Source: CAWIMX01 sp963792785 (lineage in GTDB: Bacteria; Acidobacteriota; Vicinamibacteria; Vicinamibacterales; CAVVIG01). Taken from it: a DNA stretch of 64,000 bases. The first letter of the stretch is position 1. Every line of letters begins with the position of its first letter. Made by a program: the position numbers and the translations under genes. Below are positions 51,064-60,393 of the stretch, piece by piece. The DNA is taken from contig CAWBXO010000001.1 of assembly GCA_963792785.1 (NCBI GenBank), positions 992,001 to 1,056,000 on the forward strand. Reading direction: 5' to 3'. The notes below the pieces were generated by a model. It did no database searches, had not been told where the DNA came from, and saw only the letters and a list, made by a program, of their open reading frames with translations.

Positions 51064-51091
51064 GTAGGGCGGACCTTCAGGTCCGCCCTAC
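51064..51091. terminator. Perfect 28-bp palindrome (GTAGGGCGGACCT / AGGTCCGCCCTAC)
   Basis: 13-bp perfect arms with a TC centre, between the convergent lectin-domain gene and the minus-strand prefix-domain gene. The hairpin has no T run but its strength suggests bidirectional termination. The minus-strand gene's TGA stop (51077-51079) lies inside it. Confidence 0.6.
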
Positions 51092-51713
51092 GACTCTCCG
51101 GGTCGTCACGCTGAGAAACCCGCCCGTCAGGCCGATCACGACGCCGGCGGCGTTCAACGCGATCCCGCTCATCACGATCGCGCCGACGTTGTCCCAGAAG
51201 ATCCAGTGCAGGAAAGACTCTCCCGGCGCGGCGCCGTAATGCCAGGCGTTGATCCAATACGGATCGGCCTGCTGGATGAACGCGGCCGGATACCAGGTGC
51301 CCATCCACCAGACCGCCATGCAGATCCAGAGCGTCGCCGCCGTGCCCGCGCCGGCGAGAAGGCCGCCGCCCACCCGCCTGGTTCGCCATCCGCTTCGCAG
51401 CGCGGCCCCGGCGATGAGCGCCAGGCCCACGAACGGGACGCCGGACGCCGTCGGCGTGCGCCACACATTGGCCACATCGGCGAACACGAACAGGGCAACG
51501 AGCGGCACGATCCACATCCAGGCGGACCGGGCGAACGCGCGCGCCACCTGGCGCATGTACCAGCGACTGGCGCCGGTGCGCCCCCGCGCGGGCAGTTGCT
51601 CGTCGCGGTACGCCTCGAGCAGGTCGCCGCTCACGCTCTCGGCGTCGCCGGAGGGGACGATCGCCGACCAGGAGGGCCTCGGCCCAGGCAGGGGGATGCA
51701 TCGCGTCACGCAT
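51077..51713 (-). CDS. Membrane protein with permease prefix domain 2, with +1 frameshift near 51664
   Basis: Starts MRDAMHPPAWAEALLV, which aligns with MRDATRPPVWAEALLL of the next gene, then changes frame to AIVPSGDAESVSGDLLEAYRDEQLPARGRTGASRWYMRQ. Dropping one G of GG at 51664-51665 gives one 211-residue protein; length is a multiple of three plus one. Four to five helices follow. The N-terminal block (GDLLEAYRDEQLP) is the prefix domain seen ahead of ADOP-type permeases, here with no FtsX domain. The C-terminus and stop are supplied by the palindrome at 51064-51091. Tandem duplicate of 51721-52299. Confidence 0.75.
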
Positions 51714-51720
51714 GATCGCC

Positions 51721-52299
51721 TCAGGCACCGACGAGCGGCGGGACGCGGCGCGACATCGTCCGGATCGCGGCACGCGCGGCCGCGCCCATCGCGCCACCCA
51801 GCAGTCCGGCCGTCAGCGCCAGGGCGAGGGCCCTGGGTCCCAGGGCCGACACGAGCGACAGACTGAAGCCGACGCGGGTCACCAGCCATGCGGCGTTGGC
51901 GAGGGAGTATCCGAGCATCACGCCGGCGCATATGGGCACGCCGCCAAGCAGACGGCCCGTACGCCACCCGCTGTACACCCCAGCGGCGACGATGATGCCG
52001 AGTTCGGTCAGGTAGGCCAGCGCCGCCTGCAGCGGTGTATAGACGCGACCAATTGCGAGCGCGCGGTTGATCGCGAACACCACCACTACCAGCGCGAGCC
52101 ACGGCGCGCACGTGCGAACCAACCGGCCGCCGATCTGGCGCACGTACCAGCGGTTCGCGCCCGCGCGTCCCCGCGTCGGCAACTGCTCGTCGCGGTAGGC
52201 CTCCAACAGATCGCCGCTCACGCTCTGGGCGCGGTCGGCGGGGAGGAGGGCCAGAAGGAGGGCCTCGGCCCAGACAGGCGGTCTCGTCGCGTCGCGCAT
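51721..52299 (-). CDS. Membrane protein with permease prefix domain 2
   Basis: 192 residues from ATG 52299, three bases after the PadR stop, so the two are coupled. Residues 1-50: WAEALLLALLPADRAQSVSGDLLEAYRDEQLPTRGRAGANRWYVRQIG, the prefix domain pattern. Then four to five membrane helices (LALVVVVFAINRALAIG, AALAYLTELGIIVAAGVYSGW, GVPICAGVMLGYSLANAAW, ALALALTAGLLGGAMGAAARAA). No transport domain and no ATPase are present. It and its tandem copy appear to be stand-alone partners of the PadR. Function unknown. Confidence 0.82.
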   Translation of the reverse strand: MRDATRPPVWAEALLLALLPADRAQSVSGDLLEAYRDEQLPTRGRAGANRWYVRQIGGRLVRTCAPWLALVVVVFAINRALAIGRVYTPLQAALAYLTELGIIVAAGVYSGWRTGRLLGGVPICAGVMLGYSLANAAWLVTRVGFSLSLVSALGPRALALALTAGLLGGAMGAAARAAIRTMSRRVPPLVGA

Positions 52300-52301
52300 G
52301 A

Positions 52302-52631
52302 TCAGCCTCGTGCCTTGAGGGGACGCGGGAAGCCGCGCCAGACGCGGTTCATGGCCGCGCGCGCGTCATTGAGCGCGCGGACGCCGCCGGGCTCGATGGT
52401 GTAGAAGCGGCGGGCACGGCCGTCGCGGATCGGCGTACCCGAACCGAGGCGCGAGGTCAGGAGGCGCTTGCGCTCCAGGCGTTCGAGCGTCGCGTGCACG
52501 GCGCCCGGCGCCACCTCGCGCTCGAGCCGCGCCCCCACGTCCTTCAGAATCGCGCGGCCGTAGGCCTCGTCGCCGAGGCGCAGGACCGCGAGCAGCACCG
52601 CCTGTTCGAACGCGCCGAGCACGTCAGCCAT
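52302..52631 (-). CDS. PadR-family transcriptional regulator 2
   Basis: 109 residues: LGAFEQAVLLAVLRLGDEAYGRAILKDVGARLEREVAPGAVHATLERLERKRLLTSRLGSGTPIRDGRARRFYTIEPGGVRAL, a compact PadR winged helix. The mRNA is nearly leaderless (see promoter at 52630-52669). It heads an operon with two prefix-domain membrane genes. Autorepression is likely from the operator position. Confidence 0.93.
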   Translation of the reverse strand: MADVLGAFEQAVLLAVLRLGDEAYGRAILKDVGARLEREVAPGAVHATLERLERKRLLTSRLGSGTPIRDGRARRFYTIEPGGVRALNDARAAMNRVWRGFPRPLKARG

Positions 52632-52669
52632 GTATGACTACATTGTAGGCAGTTTACGGGGCGTGTCAA
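52630..52669 (-). promoter_or_regulatory. Near-leaderless promoter and operator for padR-2
   Basis: On the minus strand TTGACA (52664-52669), 16-base spacer, TACAAT (52642-52647). Predicted transcription starts three or four bases before the ATG at 52631. The palindrome ATGTA-GTCA-TACAT (52630-52643) overlaps both the -10 and the start codon and resembles PadR boxes with ATGT/ACAT arms. Confidence 0.7.
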
Positions 52670-52707
52670 GGTGGCTCCCAGTTCCTCAGTTCCCCAGTTC
52701 CTCAACT

Positions 52708-55700
52708 TCAGATTCGCAATAAGATCCCGGCGGCGGGTTGCCCGGTCGCGCGGGCGATGGCAGTCGCATAGAGCGCTACCTGGCGGCGGTACTGCTCTTC
52801 CCCTTCGGCCGCGATCTCGACGTCCGTCTTGTAATCGACGACCGTCCACGCGCCGTCGCGCTCGAAGGCCAGGTCGACGATCCCGTCGACCAGCAGGCCG
52901 TCATCCAAGCAGATCGTGATCGGCGCCTCGCGGCGGCAGCGGCCGGCCGCGGCGGCCGCGCGGGCCTCGTCGAGAATCGGCGCGGCGAGGGCCCGCGTGA
53001 CGGCCTCGACGGCCGCGGCGGTGTCCTCGTCGCTCGCGCCGAGCAGGCGCGCTTCGAGCGCCGCCGTCTCCGCCAGTGCGGTGCGGCCGGCGTCAAGCGG
53101 CGCCGTGGCGAGCAGCGCGTGCACGAGCGCCCCGAACGCCGGGCCGTGCGCCGCCGCACCGCCCTTGCCCTTTCGCTTCGCCGCCGGCGCTGACAGCAGC
53201 AACACAGACGCGGGCGTGACGGCCCCCTCCGGCAGCGGCGATCCGTCCGCGACCCATGCGCGCGCCGCCTGCACGGCGAGCGATGGCCGCCGTCCGTCGC
53301 GCGCCGCCCGATCGCGCGACTCGCGCCATGTCTCGTACGTGCGCAGATCCTCGGCGAGGAGCTTCGGATCGACGCTCTTCACGATCAGATCCTCGCGGCG
53401 GAGGCCGTCGTTCTGCGGCACGCCCAGGTTCAGGATCGACGGATCCCACCAGACGACGCGGTATCCGCCGCTGAAGGCATGCAGCCCCGGCGCCACGGTC
53501 CCCTCGCTCGCCGGCTCATCGTCGGGCCGCGCAAGCACTGAGTCTTTCGACTTGAACGCGGGGCAGCCGGGCGCGGGCGTCGGCGTGCGCCGCGCCCCCA
53601 TCGGCGGGTAGAGCGCGCTGTTCAACGGCTCGAGCCAGCCCCCATCGAACGGCTCGTCGCCCACGGCCGGCACGACCAGCACATCGCGCGCGCGCGTCGC
53701 GGCCACGTACGCGAGGCGAATGCCTTCCTCCCGATCCCGCGCCACCTCGAGCCCCTGCTGCTCGTTCAGATCCACGGGCGACCATCCGCCGATCCTGAGG
53801 GCGCACAGGCCGCGCGACGGATCGATGTAGCGGCCCGCGTCGGCGCGATGCAGCTTGCACGTGATGTCGGCCAGCACGACGACGGGGAATTCGAGGCCCT
53901 TGGCGCGGTGCACCGTCATCAGGCGCACGCCGTCGCTGCCCTCCTCGAGGATCGGCGCCTCGGTGGCGCCGGACTCGTCGGCCGACGCGCGCAGCTCCTC
54001 GATGAAGCCGCGGAACGAGACGCCGCCCTCGAGCTCGTAGCGCCGCGCCAGCTCCGCCACGTGGAGGACGTTGGCCAGCGCCTGCTCGCCGCCCTGCCTG
54101 AGCGCGAAGCCGACGTGCGCCCGCGTCACGGTCAGGAGCTGGTCGACCGTCTCGGCGACGGGCCGGTAGTTGCGGCGCGCGTGCAGCCCGCGCAGCAGGC
54201 GGAGGGCGTCGGCGATTGGCCGCAGGTGCGCGAGCGGCTCGGCGTCGAGGGCCATCTCCGTCCCGCTCGCCCCGCCGAGCGCCGCGGGAATGCGATACGG
54301 ATGCAGCGCCCCGAAATGCTCCTTGTCGAACCGGTGGTGATACTCGAGCAGCTCCGCGTCGCCAATGGCGAAGAGCGGGCCGTGCAGCGTCGCATACACC
54401 GACAGCTCGTCGTCCGGCCACTCGACGGCGGCGAGCGCGGCGCTCAGGGCCTCGATCTCCTCGCGCTCGTGGAACGACTTCCCGCCGACGAGCAGGTGCG
54501 GGACATTCCTCGCCTCGAGCGCATCCACGTACGGGCGTGTCGCGTCCTCGTCCCACTTCACGAACCGGCGGAACAGGATGCACACGTCGCGCGCCTGAAT
54601 CGGACGCAGGTCCTCGCCGCCGTCCAGCCGGCGTTCGGACACCTGGATCCCGCTCCCGATCAGCGACTCGACGAGCGCCGCCACGGCCTCCGGCAGCGAC
54701 GCCTCGATGGCCTTCGCCGCCACCTTGCGGAACCGGCCGCCGCCGTACGGCCGCGGCACCGGGAGCGCGATCACGGCCGGCTGATCGCCGATCGGATCCC
54801 GCTTCCTGGCCAGGGGCTCGTACGTCGCCTGCATCGTCGTGGCGTTCTCGTGCATGGCGGCGGCAAACCCGGCGTTGATGAACGCCTGGATCTCCGGCAC
54901 CGCGCGAAAGCTGGTGTTGAGCGTCACGGCGGCCGCCCCTCGCGCCACGAGCTGCTCGCGCACCTGGCGATACACGGCGACGTCAGCGCGGCGGAACCGG
55001 TAGATGGCCTGCTTCGGGTCGCCGACGATGAAGAGCTTGCCGGGCTCGGGGGTGACGCGTTCCCAGTCCGACTCCGCCGGGTCGTCCGCCGCGAGCAGCA
55101 GCAGGATCTCCGCCTGCAGCGGATCGGTGTCCTGAAATTCGTCCACGAAGATGCGCCGGAAGTCGCGCTGCAGCTTCCGCCGCACCGTCGCGTCGTCCCG
55201 CAGCAGGTCGCGCGTCTTGATCAGCAGGTCTTCGTAGTCGAGCGCGCCGGCGCGTGTCTTCAGCGCCTCGTAGCGCTCGATGCTGCCTTTCAGCTCCTGC
55301 TGCAGCAGGGCCGCAAGGTCGGCGTCCGCGTTGGCCTTGAAGATCTGCAGCGCGTTCAGCAGCAGGTCGTACGCGTCGAGCACCTGGGTGCGCGTGACGT
55401 CCTTGCTGTACTTCGCGTTGCCGCTCCGGCTGGCGCGCGAGAAGTTGCGCTCGCGCGCGAGGTCGACGAGCCGCCCTTCCCAGCCGTCGAGATCTTCACG
55501 GCCGATCGACTGCTCGAGGGCGACCTGCCGCCCGAGCTGGCGCGCGGCCTCCGTGTCGCGGAAGAAGCGGTCCTGGTTCCACGACGGCGCCTTCGTGATC
55601 TCCGTGAACGCCTGCAACGCGTCGACGAGGTGACGGATGTCCGCGTCGCGGTCGTAGGACGGCGCCTTCCATGCCGCCCCGAAATCGCGCCAGCCGCGAA

Positions 55701-56301
55701 GATCGCGCCCGGCCCTGCGCAGCCGATCGACGGGGCCGTCACCGCCGCCCGGACCGGCGGCCTGGAACACGGGCGAGCTCGATCGCCGGAGCGATCGCCG
55801 CACGCCCTCCGGCGGTCCCGCGAGCTGCTCCTCGAACCATGCCTGGAACGCGCGCCCGTACAGCCGGTCGGCCTGCGTTTCGGTGAGCACCGTGAAGAGC
55901 GGATCGATCCGCGCCTCCACCGGCCGCTCGCGCAGCATCTCGGCGCAGAAGCCGTGGATGGTGCTGACGTGCGCCTCTTCGAGCGTCGCCAGCGCGTGGG
56001 TCAGGCGGTCGCGCTCCTCGTCATTCACACCGCCGCCGGACCGCTCGCGCTCCAGCGCCTCGCGCAGGCGCAGCTTCAGCTCGCCGGCCGCCTTCTCGGT
56101 GAACGTGACGGCCACGAGATGACGGACGCCGATCGGCTCGCCGCCGGCGTCGCGCCCGCGCTTGAGCACGTTCAGGATCCGCGCAACCAGCTCGGTCGTC
56201 TTCCCGGTCCCGGCGGCGGCTTCGACGACGAGGGTTTCATCGAGGGCGGCGCCGATGCGATCGCGCGCCGCCTGATCGGCGAGCGGCCTCCCGGGCGTCA
56301 T
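52708..56301 (-). CDS. addA: UvrD-type helicase-nuclease, AddA/RecB-like
   Basis: 1197 residues from ATG 56301, overlapping the AddB-like stop by 4 bp (ATGA). Walker A VVEAAAGTGKTTELVARIL at ~25-43, VTFTEKAAGELKLRLREAL, Walker B FVDEFQDTDPLQAEIL, GDPKQAIYRFRRADVAVYRQVRE, VRLMTVHRAKGLEFPVVVLAD and YVAATRARDVLVVP, all superfamily 1 helicase motifs. The C-terminus has a RecB-type nuclease core: LVDGIVDLAFERDGAWTVVDYKTD with Asp/Lys residues. It unwinds and resects DNA ends for recombination. The length matches AddA. The gene symbol is by similarity only. Confidence 0.92.
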   Translation of the reverse strand: MTPGRPLADQAARDRIGAALDETLVVEAAAGTGKTTELVARILNVLKRGRDAGGEPIGVRHLVAVTFTEKAAGELKLRLREALERERSGGGVNDEERDRLTHALATLEEAHVSTIHGFCAEMLRERPVEARIDPLFTVLTETQADRLYGRAFQAWFEEQLAGPPEGVRRSLRRSSSPVFQAAGPGGGDGPVDRLRRAGRDLRGWRDFGAAWKAPSYDRDADIRHLVDALQAFTEITKAPSWNQDRFFRDTEAARQLGRQVALEQSIGREDLDGWEGRLVDLARERNFSRASRSGNAKYSKDVTRTQVLDAYDLLLNALQIFKANADADLAALLQQELKGSIERYEALKTRAGALDYEDLLIKTRDLLRDDATVRRKLQRDFRRIFVDEFQDTDPLQAEILLLLAADDPAESDWERVTPEPGKLFIVGDPKQAIYRFRRADVAVYRQVREQLVARGAAAVTLNTSFRAVPEIQAFINAGFAAAMHENATTMQATYEPLARKRDPIGDQPAVIALPVPRPYGGGRFRKVAAKAIEASLPEAVAALVESLIGSGIQVSERRLDGGEDLRPIQARDVCILFRRFVKWDEDATRPYVDALEARNVPHLLVGGKSFHEREEIEALSAALAAVEWPDDELSVYATLHGPLFAIGDAELLEYHHRFDKEHFGALHPYRIPAALGGASGTEMALDAEPLAHLRPIADALRLLRGLHARRNYRPVAETVDQLLTVTRAHVGFALRQGGEQALANVLHVAELARRYELEGGVSFRGFIEELRASADESGATEAPILEEGSDGVRLMTVHRAKGLEFPVVVLADITCKLHRADAGRYIDPSRGLCALRIGGWSPVDLNEQQGLEVARDREEGIRLAYVAATRARDVLVVPAVGDEPFDGGWLEPLNSALYPPMGARRTPTPAPGCPAFKSKDSVLARPDDEPASEGTVAPGLHAFSGGYRVVWWDPSILNLGVPQNDGLRREDLIVKSVDPKLLAEDLRTYETWRESRDRAARDGRRPSLAVQAARAWVADGSPLPEGAVTPASVLLLSAPAAKRKGKGGAAAHGPAFGALVHALLATAPLDAGRTALAETAALEARLLGASDEDTAAAVEAVTRALAAPILDEARAAAAAGRCRREAPITICLDDGLLVDGIVDLAFERDGAWTVVDYKTDVEIAAEGEEQYRRQVALYATAIARATGQPAAGILLRI

Positions 56302-59300
56302 GGCTCGCTCCTCAACGCCACGAGGTCGGCGAGCTTGTCCTTCGCCTTCTTCTTCACGCGACCGGGCACGCCCGGGCCGCACACGGGACGGAAATCGCAC
56401 CAGCGGCACGCGCCGTCCTCGGGCGCCGGCGCGAGGAAGCCGAGTTCGACCGCGCGATCGACGATGGCGAGCGCCTGAAGGCCGGCCTGGCGGGCATGCG
56501 CGGTCAACTCGATCGGGCGCTCGGTGAAGCCGCCGGCCTTCGTGCAGAACGACAAACGGCCCTCGCGCACCGGCGCCCCGAGGGCCTGCTCGACCGCGAC
56601 GCTGTAGAGCACGGGCTGCAGCACCTTGCCGCCGCCGATCACGAGGTTCGCCTGCGTGCGGTTCTTGCCGGTCTTGTGATCCGTCACGCGCATCGATCCG
56701 TCGGCCGCTCGTTCGATCAGATCGACGGACCCGCGCAGCCAGTAGCGGCCGTCGACGTGCACCGGATCTTTCACGCTGGCCTCGTCGCGCCCCTCGTCGC
56801 TCAATCCGAAGCTGAACTCGAAGTACTCGGGCGTCCACGCGGTGTCGGCCGACGCGCGCGTCAGCCACACCTTCAGGTCCTGCCGCAGCTCGGCGACCTC
56901 GTCGTCCCACACGCGCGGGATGGCGGGCGCGAGCTCCTCTTTCTCCGCGATCGCTTCCCGGTCCACGATCGCGTCGAGCGTCGCCAGCGCGGCCCGCAGC
57001 GCCGCCGGCGCGATCGGCAGCCGGCCCTCCGTCTTCATCGCGCGGAAGAACGCGGCCTGGATCCGGTGGAACAGGCTGCCGCGCGTGAGGGGATCCATGC
57101 GCTGCAGCGGCTCGGGCTCGTCCCAGGGCTCGAGCCGGAAGACGGCGGACAGCAGGAACTGGTACGGGCACGTCGCGAACCGCTGGAGCGCCGAGAGCGA
57201 ATACGGGCGCGTCGTCAGGCGCTGCGACGCGAGGACGGCGCGCGTGCCGTCGGTGACCGCGACGATCCCGTCGCCAGGGCGCCACGACGGCTTGCCGCGC
57301 TCGAAGCGCATGATCACGGACCGCCGGAGCGACTCGTTCAACTGGAGCAGGTAATGCGCGCGGCCCTTCACCGCCGCGTGGTCCTTGCAGTCGAACAGCC
57401 CCCGGAGCGTGGCGAGGTCGTGCTCGAGATCGTCCAGCGCGCGGGCCGGGTCCGACGGCGCCGGCCAGTCGAGCGACGCGGCGCCCTTGTGCGCGGCCTC
57501 GCGCTGCAGTTCCTGGTGCGGCGGCAGCGCGCCGCGGATCGCGCGCGCGACGTCGAGCAGGTAGAACGACGGCACGCGCGCCCGGCTGTCGGCCACCTGG
57601 AGGCGCGGGTACGACACGAACACGCGCTCGGTGGCCGCGCCGATCGCGAGGCGCAGCAGCAGGCGCTCGGTCTTCGCGCGCTCGTCCTGCGTGATCAGGT
57701 CGCCGGGCAGCCCGCGCCGCGAGTCGTCCAGCAGCAGGGGGTCTTCGCGCAGGCGCTGCGGGAACATGCGCTCGGCCAGGCCCGGCAGGAAGACCGTGCG
57801 GAACGTCCGGCCGCGCGCCTGATGCGGGCTGCCGACGAACACGGCGCCGTAGCGGGCCGCCGACGGCTCACGCTCGAGGAGCACCAGGCGATCGGCCAGC
57901 ACGTCGCGGGCCTCTTCGAGCGACACCGGGCCGACTTCGGCCATCGGCCGCAGATCGGCGAGGATCCGAAGGACGCGCTCCGGTTTCTTCAGCACGCGCG
58001 GCGCGAGGTCCGTGAAGCGGGTGAGCCAGGCGCCCCACGTCAGGGGCTCGTGCCACCAGCCGTCGAGCGTGTCGACGATCGGCAGCGCGAACGCGCGCAG
58101 GTGCTCGAGGTTGCGCAGGTCGCGCCGGTAGCGCCGGATGCGCGGGCTCTCCGGCTCGTCGACCGCCAGCGCCGAGATCCGCGTGAGGTAGTCGCGACGC
58201 AGGCCGTTCAGCCGGCGCCGCCACCGCTCGCGTCCGCCGATCACCGCCGACTCGACGATCAACTCCTCCCATTTCCAGGGGGAGCGCAGGCTCCCGCTCA
58301 CGACGGCATCCTCGTCGTTCGCGGGAGGCAGAGGTGCTGAAGGTTCCGGACGTTCTGAAGGTTCTGGCGGGTCGGGTTCTACGGGTTCGAGGGGTTCTTG
58401 AGGTTCAGTGAGGGCGCGCGCCAGTTCGTCGTCGGGCCAGACCATGGCCTTCTCGACCGGCACGAACGACGGGACCTGGCCGAGCGACAGGTATTCGTCG
58501 AAGCGTTTCGCCGACAGCTTCTCGACGGCGCACGACACGATCGCGATGAAGGCGCGGCCGGACGGGTCCGGGCGCCGCGTGCCGCGATCGAAATAGACGG
58601 GCACATTCGCGCGCTCGAACGCGTGCTCGAGCAGGCCCATGTATTCCTGCGGCGAGCGCAGGAACACGGCCATCTGATCGAACGGGACGCCGCGGCGGGC
58701 TTCCTCGAGGACGCGGCGCGCCACCTCGAGCGACTCGCGCCCCTCGCCCGGCCCGGAGAACAGCTCCACGTCACCGATCGGCGTGCGGTCTCCCGGGCGA
58801 TCGGCGCTGAACACGAAGCGCCGCAGCCGGCCGAGATCCGTGGCCGGATCCGCGTCGTCCTCGGCGATCTCGACCTCGGCGCCGAGGGCCAGCCAGGCCT
58901 CGCGCGCCGGATCGTCGCCGGCCGGCACGGTCGCGAGCCCGTCGGTGGCGCGCGCGGCGAGCGCCGCGGCGAACGCCCGCTCGGCGGCCGAATCCAGCGG
59001 AACGTCGAGCAGGAGGATTGGCCCGGCCGGCCACGGGAACGCGTCGCCCCGGCAGGCGTCGGCGGCCGCGGCGAACAGCGCGGCCCGATCCATCGCCGAC
59101 GCGACGTCGCACTGCGCGGCGAAGCGCGTCAGGAGCGCGCCCAGGTCACGCTCGGCGGGACCGCGGTCGGCCAGCGCGGCCGGCGCGACGCCGGCCTGCC
59201 GGAGCTCGTCGATGGTGCGCGCCACGGCTTTCGGGAAGCCGGGCAGCTTCGCGACGGGCGCGAAGTACTCCAGCGAGGCCGCGGCGTCGAACGATGCCCG

Positions 59301-59573
59301 CGCCGCCAGCGCCTCCCCCGCCAGCATCGTCGCCGGCACCCGACCCGATGCGGCGAGCCGGCGGGCCGCCGCCCGGGCGGCGAGCTGCGAGAAGCTGAGG
59401 CGATGGAGGCCGAAGCTGGCGCCGAGCCGGCGGGCCGCGGCGCGGGCGAAGTCGTCGGCGGCGCCGCGCGACGCGGCGACGATCAGGATTTCGGTGGACG
59501 GGGGGAAGGCGCGGACGAAGCGATCGGCGGCGTCGAGCCGGACCGCCGCGGACGAGGACAAGACCACGCGCAT
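56298..59573 (-). CDS. addB: PD-(D/E)XK nuclease, AddB-like subunit with iron-sulphur cluster
   Basis: 1091 residues. N-terminus RVVLSSSAAVRLDAADRFVRAFPPSTEILIVAASRGAADDFAR lacks a clear Walker A, as in many AddB proteins of this branch. The C-terminal nuclease has YWLRGSVDLIERAADGSMRVTDHKTGKNR (Asp, Asp-His-Lys). Cysteines at RFATCPYQFLL and DGACRWCDFRPVCG form the AddB four-cysteine iron-sulphur staple. It works with the downstream helicase-nuclease to process double-strand breaks. The start at 59573 gives MRVVLSSS; upstream is a repeat region. Confidence 0.9.
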   Translation of the reverse strand: MRVVLSSSAAVRLDAADRFVRAFPPSTEILIVAASRGAADDFARAAARRLGASFGLHRLSFSQLAARAAARRLAASGRVPATMLAGEALAARASFDAAASLEYFAPVAKLPGFPKAVARTIDELRQAGVAPAALADRGPAERDLGALLTRFAAQCDVASAMDRAALFAAAADACRGDAFPWPAGPILLLDVPLDSAAERAFAAALAARATDGLATVPAGDDPAREAWLALGAEVEIAEDDADPATDLGRLRRFVFSADRPGDRTPIGDVELFSGPGEGRESLEVARRVLEEARRGVPFDQMAVFLRSPQEYMGLLEHAFERANVPVYFDRGTRRPDPSGRAFIAIVSCAVEKLSAKRFDEYLSLGQVPSFVPVEKAMVWPDDELARALTEPQEPLEPVEPDPPEPSERPEPSAPLPPANDEDAVVSGSLRSPWKWEELIVESAVIGGRERWRRRLNGLRRDYLTRISALAVDEPESPRIRRYRRDLRNLEHLRAFALPIVDTLDGWWHEPLTWGAWLTRFTDLAPRVLKKPERVLRILADLRPMAEVGPVSLEEARDVLADRLVLLEREPSAARYGAVFVGSPHQARGRTFRTVFLPGLAERMFPQRLREDPLLLDDSRRGLPGDLITQDERAKTERLLLRLAIGAATERVFVSYPRLQVADSRARVPSFYLLDVARAIRGALPPHQELQREAAHKGAASLDWPAPSDPARALDDLEHDLATLRGLFDCKDHAAVKGRAHYLLQLNESLRRSVIMRFERGKPSWRPGDGIVAVTDGTRAVLASQRLTTRPYSLSALQRFATCPYQFLLSAVFRLEPWDEPEPLQRMDPLTRGSLFHRIQAAFFRAMKTEGRLPIAPAALRAALATLDAIVDREAIAEKEELAPAIPRVWDDEVAELRQDLKVWLTRASADTAWTPEYFEFSFGLSDEGRDEASVKDPVHVDGRYWLRGSVDLIERAADGSMRVTDHKTGKNRTQANLVIGGGKVLQPVLYSVAVEQALGAPVREGRLSFCTKAGGFTERPIELTAHARQAGLQALAIVDRAVELGFLAPAPEDGACRWCDFRPVCGPGVPGRVKKKAKDKLADLVALRSEP

Positions 59574-59761
59574 GCAACACCTCCGGTCGCCGTGCCGGGA
59601 ATCAGGGAACAGCGGCGCCTGCCGCCTGCCAGATCACGCTGCGATGGTGATCACGAAAATGCAACCACGAAGGCCCGAAGGCCACGAAGACGACCTACAT
59701 CATAAGTCTATAAGTCTCTTCTTCGGGCCTTCGGGCCTTCCTGGTTGCATCTTCTTCTTCT
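59574..59761. other. 188-bp gene gap holding a repeat element
   Basis: Apart from the inverted repeat at 59659-59750 nothing recognisable is present. Part of it is the likely promoter region of the AddB/AddA operon on the minus strand. Confidence 0.4.
59659..59750. repeat. Full inverted repeat of the ATGCAACCACGAAGGCC family
   Basis: 25-base arms (59659-59683 and 59726-59750) are complementary with one mismatch and enclose a 42-base centre. Each arm contains ATGCAACC and tandem CGAAGGCC units. Related copies: 37203-37234 (one arm) and 60394-60475 (both arms). Confidence 0.75.
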
Positions 59762-60373
59762 CTAATCGCCGTGGTGGCGTTCGCGTTCGCGGGCATCCAG
59801 GACGTAGCCGCCGAAGGCGGACGTCGCGCCGTGGTGATCCACGGCGAAATGGGGCACGTACTGGTCGCGCGCCTCGAGAAGACGACGGATCATCCGGGGG
59901 CGTTCGCCGGCGGCGGGCTCGAGCAGGAACTCCTCGCCCTCGTGGCGGTACACCACCCAGGCGTGCCGGCGGTCGGCCGACGGCTGGCGATCGCGCACGC
60001 GGCCGACGAAGAACTCGGCGTCGAGGCCCAGCTCGGCGCACTTGCGCCAGGCCCACAGCGCGAAGTCCTCGCAGTCGCCGCGCCGTCGGGTCTCGAACGC
60101 CCTCGGGTGCTGCCAGACGTCGACTTCGTGGAACTGCTCGGGGTCCGACGCGTACTCGCATTCGAGCAGCCAGTCGATCATGGCGTCGATCGAGGCCACG
60201 GCGACCGTGCTTTCCCCGTCGAGATACTCGGTGAAGCACCGATCGCAGCCCGCGCCGAACGCCATCGGCGGTACCTCGATCGGCACCCGCTCCCAGGGCG
60301 ATTCACGAACGCCGAGCCGCTCGCTCAAGCGTCCGTAGCCGAACAGGGCGCGGCGGAAGACCTCTCGGATCAC
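59762..60373 (-). CDS. Transglutaminase-like cysteine peptidase-type protein
   Basis: 203 residues. The catalytic Cys is in RRRGDCEDFALWAWRKCAELG, the His in RRHAWVVYRHEGEEFLLEPAAG. This Cys-His pattern with GDCEDFA is typical of bacterial transglutaminase-like proteins. No signal peptide is obvious, so it is probably cytosolic. The N-terminal IREVFRRALFGYGRLSERLG is helical. Substrate unknown. Flanked on both sides by repeat elements. Confidence 0.8.
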   Translation of the reverse strand: MIREVFRRALFGYGRLSERLGVRESPWERVPIEVPPMAFGAGCDRCFTEYLDGESTVAVASIDAMIDWLLECEYASDPEQFHEVDVWQHPRAFETRRRGDCEDFALWAWRKCAELGLDAEFFVGRVRDRQPSADRRHAWVVYRHEGEEFLLEPAAGERPRMIRRLLEARDQYVPHFAVDHHGATSAFGGYVLDARERERHHGD

Positions 60374-60393
60374 GCTGCAATCCTGTCACGAAA

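Noticed and set aside
3393..51665. Frameshift sites at CCWGG methylation motifs
   Set aside because: Two of the erroneous sequences read CCAGG or CCTGG, but the restored sequences do not contain them, so methylation is not the cause suggested by these data.
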